The notes beneath the pieces are model-generated. The model was not told where the DNA came from. It made no database searches and worked only from the letters and a program-made list of their open reading frames with translations. A program made the translations under genes and the position numbers. From Pseudonocardia sp. 73-21 (lineage in GTDB: Bacteria; Actinomycetota; Actinomycetes; Mycobacteriales; Pseudonocardiaceae): 64,000 nt of DNA. Shown here piece after piece: positions 58,767-64,000 of this stretch. The stretch covers positions 1 to 64,000 of the forward strand of contig NZ_MKVV01000014.1 of the NCBI RefSeq assembly GCF_001899645.1. The letters run 5' to 3'. The first letter of the stretch is position 1. Each line of letters begins with the position of its first letter.

Positions 58767-58882
58767 ACCGGGCACAACGCCCGTCCCGACCCGGCGGTTC
58801 CGATCCGGACACCACCCACGCTCCCCACACGCCGCCGCCGCTAGTCTGTCGATCTCCACCTGCTGATCCCGGGGAGTTCTCG

Positions 58883-59389
58883 ATGGGGCCCGTGCCCGGC
58901 GTTCTGCGGTCGCTCGGCGCGGCCCCGGTCGTCGCGCTGGCCGTTGCGCTGCTCGGGGGGTGCGGCGGCTCGGTGGCCGACGCCGACACGGCCCGGCCCG
59001 CGCCCACCACGCGGCCCGTCTCCCCCCAGGCGGCGCCGTTCTGCGCGGCCGTGCAGGCCAACGCCGACGCGATCCGCCCGCTCAACGGGCTCTCCCTGAG
59101 CGGCTCGCTCAACGCGGCGGGCGACGGGCTCACCGCGGCCGTCACCAGGGCGCGGCTCTCCGGCGTCGCGCTGGTCAACGCCGCCCCCGACCAGCTCCGC
59201 GACGACGTGCAGCGCGTCGTCAACGCCCTGGACGTCGAGCGCAACGCGCTGGTCGCCGCCGGCGGGGACGCCGCCAGGGCGGCCCGCGACCCCGCGGTGA
59301 CCGCGGCGAACAGCACGCCCGAGGTGATCGGCGCGGGCCAGCGCGTGAGCACCTACGTGCAGCAGAACTGTCAGGCCGGGTCGAGGTAG
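58883..59389 (+). CDS. Small putative lipoprotein
   Basis: 168 residues from an ATG preceded by GGGGAG. A signal peptide ends in the lipobox LLGGC (about residue 27), followed by a Pro/Thr/Ala-rich linker (DTARPAPTTRPVSPQ). The mature part is helical with one cysteine near the start (APFCAAV) and one near the end (QQNCQAG), a possible disulfide. I do not recognise the family. Its 3' end overlaps the convergent nitrile hydratase beta gene by 19 bp. Confidence 0.72.
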   Translation: MGPVPGVLRSLGAAPVVALAVALLGGCGGSVADADTARPAPTTRPVSPQAAPFCAAVQANADAIRPLNGLSLSGSLNAAGDGLTAAVTRARLSGVALVNAAPDQLRDDVQRVVNALDVERNALVAAGGDAARAARDPAVTAANSTPEVIGAGQRVSTYVQQNCQAGSR

Positions 59390-60027
59390 CCCTCCCAGGC
59401 CTCGATCGTGACGCCCAGGTCCGGGGCCGCGGCGTCGCCCCACAGCTCCCGGCCGGTGAACCGGACGGTGTAGAGCCACTGCGGCCGCTCGTCCGGGCCG
59501 TGGGCGCGGGCGTCGGGCAGGACGTGCGCGCCGTGCACGCGTTCGACGACACCGGCCTTCCCGCGGGCGTAGCGGGGCAGGCGGGTGTGGCCGGTGGGGT
59601 GCAGCACGCGGGTGCGCACGGCGTCGCCGGCGGCGAAGCGGGCCGGTGTGTCCACGGGCCGGTCGTACGGGACCACCGCCGCCATCGCGGCGGCGGCGTC
59701 GTCGGCGGTCCAGGCCCGCACCGGCTCACCGGGGCGCAGGACCCGGCGCTGCTCGAGCTCGTCGGCGCCGACCAGTCCCGCGGCCACCAGCAGGCGCTCG
59801 AGACCTTTGACCCAGATCGCGTAGTAGCTGGAGCCCAGGTACTCGGCCGGGGGCAGGCTCTCGCGGGCGTGGCGGCTCATGTCGATGTTCCAGCGGCCCG
59901 CGGCGGCGATCGCGAGGGTGAGCGCCAGCGCCCGGCGTTCCCAGTCGGCGTGGAAGTACTCGCCCTCCGGTTCCGGGACGACGCGGCCGAAGCCCATCAT
60001 CCCGCCGAGATCGGCGGCCCCGTTCAC
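59371..60027 (-). CDS. nthB: Nitrile hydratase beta subunit
   Basis: 218 residues from the GTG at 60027, overlapping the alpha stop (GTGA). The family start [20 protein letters not shown] is clear, followed by [40 protein letters not shown] and the C-terminal SH3-like barrel ([40 protein letters not shown]). It pairs with the alpha subunit to hydrate nitriles to amides. No activator (P14K/NhlE or P47K-like) gene follows, although such proteins are normally needed to insert the metal; one might be encoded elsewhere. Confidence 0.92.
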   Translation of the reverse strand: MNGAADLGGMMGFGRVVPEPEGEYFHADWERRALALTLAIAAAGRWNIDMSRHARESLPPAEYLGSSYYAIWVKGLERLLVAAGLVGADELEQRRVLRPGEPVRAWTADDAAAAMAAVVPYDRPVDTPARFAAGDAVRTRVLHPTGHTRLPRYARGKAGVVERVHGAHVLPDARAHGPDERPQWLYTVRFTGRELWGDAAAPDLGVTIEAWEGYLDPA

Positions 60028-60590
60028 AGCAGGGCCGTGCCGATCATGGCGTCGCGGGTGACGAGGGCGGCGAGCGCCTCCTCGTCGAGGTCCTCGGTGC
60101 CGGCCGGGCGCATCGGCACCACCAGGTAGCGGACCTCGGCGGTGGAGTCGTGCACCGTGATCCGGGTGCCCTCGGGGAGGGTGACGCCGAAGTCGGCGAG
60201 CACCGAACGCGGGTCGAGCACCACGCGCGAGCGGTAGGCCGGCGACTTGTACCAGGTGGGCGGCAGTCCCAGTACCGGCCACGGGTAACAGGAGCACAGC
60301 GTGCAGACCACGACGTGGTGCTCGTCGGGGGTGTTCTCCAACGCCACCATGTGCTCGCCCTGCCGCCCGCCGTAACCCAGCTCGGCGATGGCCGCGGTGG
60401 CGTCGGAGAGCAGCCGGTCGCGGTAGGCCGGGTCGGTCCAGGACCGGGCGACGACGCGGGCGCCGTTGCGCGGGCCGACGTCCTGCTCGTAGGTGGCGAT
60501 GATCTCCTCGAGGGCGTCGGGCCGCACGTAGCCCTTCTCCACCAGGATCGACTCGAGCGCCTCGACCCGTTCCGCCATGTCCTCGGCCAT
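60024..60590 (-). CDS. nthA: Nitrile hydratase alpha subunit (cobalt-type motif)
   Basis: 188 residues from the ATG at 60590. The metal site is C96-T-L-C99-S100-C101 in [16 protein letters not shown]; threonine in the second position is the signature of cobalt enzymes (iron enzymes have serine). Two of these cysteines are normally oxidised to sulfinic and sulfenic acid. The upstream part [18 protein letters not shown] is family-typical. The order alpha then beta is usual for iron-type operons, while cobalt-type ones commonly run beta then alpha. A TAGGCT box lies 6 nt before the ATG, suggesting a leaderless transcript. A thiocyanate hydrolase-like role is less likely since only two subunits are present. 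Confidence 0.93.
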   Translation of the reverse strand: MAEDMAERVEALESILVEKGYVRPDALEEIIATYEQDVGPRNGARVVARSWTDPAYRDRLLSDATAAIAELGYGGRQGEHMVALENTPDEHHVVVCTLCSCYPWPVLGLPPTWYKSPAYRSRVVLDPRSVLADFGVTLPEGTRITVHDSTAEVRYLVVPMRPAGTEDLDEEALAALVTRDAMIGTALL

Positions 60591-60596
60591 ACGGCG

Positions 60597-60602
60597 AGCC
60601 TA
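60597..60602 (-). promoter_or_regulatory. Candidate -10 box of a leaderless nitrile hydratase promoter
   Basis: Minus-strand TAGGCT, 6 nt (CGCCGT), then ATG at 60590. Same hexamer as in front of glnA2. Confidence 0.45.
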
Positions 60603-60780
60603 GGCAGCCGACGCCCCTGTGGATACGGCCGCCGCCGGAACCGCGGGGGCGGCTCCGGCGGGCAGGACCGTAGCAGCGACCGGACGGCACGTCACCATGT
60701 CGCTCCCTCTCCTCGGTCACCACGACCGTAGGAGCCCGGGCCGGGTCGTCGCGCCACGGTGCGCCCCACGGAATCCGTGG

Positions 60781-62688
60781 CTAGACCGGCATGCGGTCCG
60801 CGGACCGTTCGAGCGCCTCGAGCGTGTACCGGTAGGCGGGTTCGACCAGGCTCGGGCCCGCCGCGAAGTCGAGCAGACCCGATCGTCCGACGGGCGGGGT
60901 CAGCAGCTCGACCGAGTGGCTGCCGAGCCGGTCGCGCTGCAGCCGGGCGGTGGACAGCGACATGCTGCGCACCAGCACGTCGGCCAGCCGTGGCACCCGC
61001 ATCCTCGGCGTGAACGGGTTGAGCCGCGAGGCCAGCACCCGCCAGCCCGACAGCGCGGGCTCGAACGCCTCGGGCGGTCGCCGTCTGCCTCCCGGGCCCT
61101 GCAGGTTGACCGCCACGATCGGCCCGTCACCGACCACCCCGGCCATGACGTCGATGGGCAGGTTGTTCATCACCCCGCCGTCGACGAGCAGCTGGGTGCC
61201 GTCGTGCACCGGTGGGTACACGCCGGGGATCGCGATGCTGGCGCGGATGGCCCGCCAGGTCGGTCCGGTCTCGTGAACCACCTCCTGGGCCCGGCTCAAC
61301 GACGCCGACACGCAGAAGTACGGGAGCCAGAGATCCTCGATCGTGCCGGCGAACGACGGCTCCTCGCGCAGCAGCCGGGTCACCTTGCGACCCGAGGACA
61401 CCGCCACCAGCGGCAGGGTGAACCCGACCATCGACCCCTGGTCCACCATCGCCCGGCGGGCCCGGTGCACCCGCTGCTCGTGCTCCAGGCCCGCCGCGTA
61501 GAAGCCGGCCATGATCGACCCGATGCTGGCGCCACCGACCGCGTCGATCGGGATGCCCACCTCGTCGAGGGCCTGCATCACGCCCAGGTGGGCGAACCCG
61601 CGCATCCCGCCGCCGGCGAGCACCAGGCCGCGCGCGGTACCGGAGAGGAACCGTGCCACCCGCGCCAGGTCCGCGGGGCTGCGGTCCCGGACGTGGTGGT
61701 GCCGGGTGACGGCGCGGCCGGCGAGCCACGCCGCCGTGCCCGTGGGCGCCGCGGTGCCCGCGGGATGCACCAGCACGAGATCGCAGCGCCGCTCACCGGG
61801 GACCTCGGCCAGCGCGCGCTCGGCCGGACCCTGGTCCGGGTCGTCCCCGGCCGTCGCGACGAGCACCACCCGGTCGGCCTGGCGCAGGCAGCGGCGGGTC
61901 CACGCGGTGTCGCCCTCGTCGGCGCGGTAGACGACGAACCGGTGGTCGGCCTCGACGCGCTGCAGCCAGGCCAGCAGCCGGCCGTTGCGCGGGTCGGCCC
62001 GCTCGGTGCCCGACGCGCCCGCACCGAGCGCCGCGTCCGTCGACACCGAACTCACCTCGACGGCCCCACCCAGCGCCGCGACCAGACCGGCGACCACCTC
62101 GTGGGGCACGTGGCCCGACCCCGCCGGGAGCAACGCGATCGTCGTGCACGCGGAGGCGGGCCCGGACGCCACTGTCGTCCCGCCGGCCTCGGCCCGGACC
62201 AGCGCCCGGCACAGCCCCAGCATCTGGGCGGGCTGCGCGCGGACGACCCGCTCGAACCCGGCCACGCCCAGTCGCAGCACCAGTGAGTCGCGCACCGCGC
62301 GCACCTCGGACCCGACGAGCGCATCGCCGAGCAGCGCCCCGGCTCCGACGACCTGCCCCGGGCCGATCTCCCGCGTCCCCGCCGCCGACGTCACGACGAG
62401 GCGGCCGTAGGCGAGCAGGTGCAGCGCGTCGGGGGTCCGGCCGGTGTCCTCGACCACCTCCCCGGCCGCCACGTGGACCGGGTCGAAGGCGACGAACAGC
62501 TCCCGCAGCGCCGCCCGGTCCAGCCCGCCGAACACCTCGGTGCCGGCGAGGAAATCCAGCACCTCGCTACCGGGCTCGGTGCCCGACCAGCTCTCCGTCA
62601 GCAGCAGCAGCGGCCGTCGTCGCCGGGTCGAGCCCTGCCCGGCCGCGATCCGCTCGCGGTCGAAGAACTCCGGGGCGTCGGCGGTCAC
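60781..62688 (-). CDS. NTE-type patatin-like phospholipase with cyclic-nucleotide-binding-like domain
   Basis: 635 residues from the GTG at 62688, overlapping the MinD-like stop (GTGA). Domain order: a cNMP-binding-like domain (about 45-165), a middle region that resembles the corresponding part of animal neuropathy target esterase (WTRRCLRQADRVVLV), and a patatin domain. The patatin dyad is S388 in GGASIGSIMAG and D503 in VDGGVMNN; the oxyanion glycines are LVLAGGGMRGFAHLGV. In the cNMP phosphate-binding cassette the usual glutamate is alanine (VGAGALLGD), though the arginine is kept (SEVRAV), so ligand binding is uncertain. It is probably a lysophospholipase at the membrane surface, controlled by its operon partners. 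Confidence 0.9.
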   Translation of the reverse strand: MTADAPEFFDRERIAAGQGSTRRRRPLLLLTESWSGTEPGSEVLDFLAGTEVFGGLDRAALRELFVAFDPVHVAAGEVVEDTGRTPDALHLLAYGRLVVTSAAGTREIGPGQVVGAGALLGDALVGSEVRAVRDSLVLRLGVAGFERVVRAQPAQMLGLCRALVRAEAGGTTVASGPASACTTIALLPAGSGHVPHEVVAGLVAALGGAVEVSSVSTDAALGAGASGTERADPRNGRLLAWLQRVEADHRFVVYRADEGDTAWTRRCLRQADRVVLVATAGDDPDQGPAERALAEVPGERRCDLVLVHPAGTAAPTGTAAWLAGRAVTRHHHVRDRSPADLARVARFLSGTARGLVLAGGGMRGFAHLGVMQALDEVGIPIDAVGGASIGSIMAGFYAAGLEHEQRVHRARRAMVDQGSMVGFTLPLVAVSSGRKVTRLLREEPSFAGTIEDLWLPYFCVSASLSRAQEVVHETGPTWRAIRASIAIPGVYPPVHDGTQLLVDGGVMNNLPIDVMAGVVGDGPIVAVNLQGPGGRRRPPEAFEPALSGWRVLASRLNPFTPRMRVPRLADVLVRSMSLSTARLQRDRLGSHSVELLTPPVGRSGLLDFAAGPSLVEPAYRYTLEALERSADRMPV

Positions 62689-63446
62689 GCCCGGACCGCC
62701 GAGCCCAGCAGCTGGTCGGCCAGCTGCCCGTAGAGCGCCGCCACCGGGTGGTCGGGGTGGTGCAGCACGAAGATCCCGCCGCTGGAGAGCACCATCAGCT
62801 CCTCGGAGTGCGGCACCACCGCGGCCACGGGCGTGTCGTACGCCGCGGCCACCCGCGCGGCCACCTCGGCGGGGTCGAACGACTCCGGGGTCTTGTTCAC
62901 CACGAGCACCGTCCGCGGCACCGCGAGCTTGCGCGCCACGCTCACCGTGACGTGGGTGCCCTCGTAGTCCTGGTGGTCGGGGCGCAGCACGATCGCCAGC
63001 GCGTCGGACATGGCGATCGACAGCAGCGTCTCCTCGTTCAGCCCGGGATGGGTGTCGAGCAGCAGCACGTCGAGCTCCAGCTCGGCCGCCAGCGCCCGGA
63101 CCCCGTCGCCGAGCAGCCCGACGTCGTAGCCCTCGGCCATGACCCGGGCGATGTCGTGCGGCGCGACGCTGGAGGGGACCAGCCAGATCCGGCCCGCGAC
63201 GCCCGGCGGGGTCACCTCGCGCACCGCGTCGCGCAGCGGGTACCGGCCCCAGAGGAAGCCGTCCAGGTGGCGGTCCAGGCCGTCCTGGTCGACGCCGAAC
63301 AGCACGTGGATGCCCGGGGAGAGGATGTCGAGATCGACCACCCCCACCCGCAGCCCGCGGCCGGCGAACACCGCCGCGACGTTCGCGGTGGTGTTGGACT
63401 TGCCGGTGCCCCCACGGAAGGAGTGCACGGACACGATGGCGGTCAT
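62685..63446 (-). CDS. MinD/ParA-like ATPase
   Basis: 253 residues from the ATG at 63446, overlapping the response-regulator stop (ATGA). It is a deviant-Walker-A ATPase: SFRGGTGKSNTTANVAAVFA, where the signature first lysine is arginine; Walker A' is VGVVDLDILSPGIHV and Walker B LDVLLLDTHPGLNEETLL. The closing VLSSGGIFVLHHPDHPVAAL contains no evident amphipathic membrane helix of cell-division MinD. No minC/minE or parB gene is nearby. It likely acts as a regulatory ATPase linking the response regulator to the phospholipase. Confidence 0.88.
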   Translation of the reverse strand: MTAIVSVHSFRGGTGKSNTTANVAAVFAGRGLRVGVVDLDILSPGIHVLFGVDQDGLDRHLDGFLWGRYPLRDAVREVTPPGVAGRIWLVPSSVAPHDIARVMAEGYDVGLLGDGVRALAAELELDVLLLDTHPGLNEETLLSIAMSDALAIVLRPDHQDYEGTHVTVSVARKLAVPRTVLVVNKTPESFDPAEVAARVAAAYDTPVAAVVPHSEELMVLSSGGIFVLHHPDHPVAALYGQLADQLLGSAVRA

Positions 63447-64000
63447 CTGTTCTCCTGGTCCTGCCGGCCCGGTCCCGAGCGCAGTTCCGCGGCTCGGCGT
63501 TGCAGGTCGGCGAAGTAGTCGGTCTCGGTGATGGCGGCGACGGTGCGCGCCGCGCGGGCCTCGTCGATCTCGATACGCAGGGCCCCGACCTGCGCGCGCA
63601 GCCGCTGCTCGCGCACGGCGACCTCGCGGGTCATCCGCGCGAAGACCCGCGCGAGCACGCCCAGCGCGTCGGGCCGCTCGGCCACGGCGTCGAGGGAGCC
63701 GGGCTCGAACTCACCGCGCTCCACGGCCGCCGCCGCGTCGACGACGTACCCGACCTGCTCGCGGTACTCCCGTTCGAGATCGGCGAGGCGCTTGCGGGCC
63801 AGCCCGGAGGTGAGCCTGGCCCGCAGCAGGGCCGGGTCGAACGGCTTGGGCAGCACGTCGTCGGCGCCCAGGCCGATGGCGCGCACCACGTCCGCGGAGG
63901 AGTCGGAGCCGGAGATCACCACCACCGGCAGTGCGGCCGTCGCGGGATCGGCGCGCATCCGGGCGAGCACCTCGAACCCGTCCAGCACCGGCATGACGAT
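63443..64000 (-). CDS. Response regulator (receiver domain), truncated by the window edge
   Basis: At least 185 residues; the start lies beyond position 64000. The visible part begins inside the receiver domain at IVMPVLDGFEVLARMRADP, just after the expected phospho-aspartate; the conserved Thr/Ser is in VVVISGSDS and the lysine in VLPKPFDPALL. After the receiver comes a helical, charged region (LADLEREYREQVGYVVDAAA, REQRLRAQVGALRIEIDEAR), probably a coiled coil, with no DNA-binding domain or enzymatic output. Output is therefore likely through protein contact, plausibly with the overlapping MinD-like ATPase. Confidence 0.85.
   Translation of the reverse strand: MVMPVLDGFEVLARMRADPATAALPVVVISGSDSSADVVRAIGLGADDVLPKPFDPALLRARLTSGLARKRLADLEREYREQVGYVVDAAAAVERGEFEPGSLDAVAERPDALGVLARVFARMTREVAVREQRLRAQVGALRIEIDEARAARTVAAITETDYFADLQRRAAELRSGPGRQDQENR

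Noticed and set aside
62685-63446. Cell-division MinD or plasmid ParA
   Set aside because: No minC, minE, parB or replication gene is nearby; the operon partners are a response regulator and a phospholipase.
1-64000. CRISPR arrays, insertion sequences, prophage or tRNA genes
   Set aside because: No regular spacer-repeat arrays, transposase or phage proteins, or recognisable tRNA sequences were found by eye; a tRNA scan would be needed to be certain.

Overview
The window is very GC-rich, densely packed actinobacterial DNA, most like a Pseudonocardia-type member of the Pseudonocardiales (my inference). Support comes from GTG/TTG starts, ATGA/GTGA stop-start overlaps, a mycothiol-dependent isomerase family protein, an IdeR/DtxR iron repressor, and gene orders shared with mycobacteria and corynebacteria: glnA2 / exported protease / panB; the citE-MaoC-accD-fadE-TetR leucine block; ideR / galE / DUF4192 / sthA. 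No rRNA, tRNA, CRISPR array, insertion sequence or phage gene was seen.

Layout. 0-8.3 kb holds housekeeping genes: a GNAT acetyltransferase, glnA2, a secreted TAP-type peptidase lipoprotein, nadE, panB and a GCS2-type ligase. 8.3-17.4 kb holds a nitroreductase, an RNB ribonuclease, a coupled FAH hydrolase/maleylpyruvate isomerase-like pair, a beta-lactamase-fold hydrolase, an orphan CoxL-like molybdoenzyme subunit and class I fumarase. 17.5-24.3 kb is a leucine/isovalerate-type acyl-CoA block with a divergent TetR gene and a clear operator. 24.3-29.1 kb holds a lysine acetyltransferase (Pat) coupled to an AcuC deacetylase, then a sulfurtransferase. 29.1-34.5 kb is ideR, galE, a DUF4192 protein, sthA and an M23 peptidase.

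35-58.4 kb is the accessory part, an aromatic-catabolism island. It contains a fused indolepyruvate ferredoxin oxidoreductase; three IclR regulators; two tandem extradiol (VOC) dioxygenases coupled to a histidine phosphatase; the hydratase, decarboxylase and tautomerase of a meta-cleavage lower pathway; and two Rieske oxygenase modules. Each Rieske oxygenase gene overlaps a gene for a tiny cysteine-rich protein, and the two tiny proteins are clearly related. Between the Rieske modules lies a split PEP-synthase-like pair (ATP-grasp subunit plus phosphohistidine-swivel subunit), the arrangement of phenylphosphate synthase and of the CreHI kinase of 4-cresol catabolism. A HAD hydrolase and an SDR-like protein follow the second Rieske gene. 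I propose a phosphorylate / oxygenate / dephosphorylate route using Rieske oxygenases. This is the most interesting hypothesis in the window and is not proven by sequence.

58.4-64 kb holds a YkvA protein, a lipoprotein, a cobalt-motif nitrile hydratase (alpha then beta, no activator seen) and a tightly overlapped operon of a response regulator (cut by the window edge), a MinD-like ATPase and an NTE-type patatin phospholipase.

Several intergenic gaps carry structured repeats: three copies of one 40-bp palindrome just after stop codons, two elements with two direct then two inverted copies of a short unit, a 22-bp tandem direct repeat, and other long inverted repeats. At least seven genes have a TANNNT box 6-7 nt before the start codon and no visible Shine-Dalgarno sequence, suggesting leaderless mRNAs.
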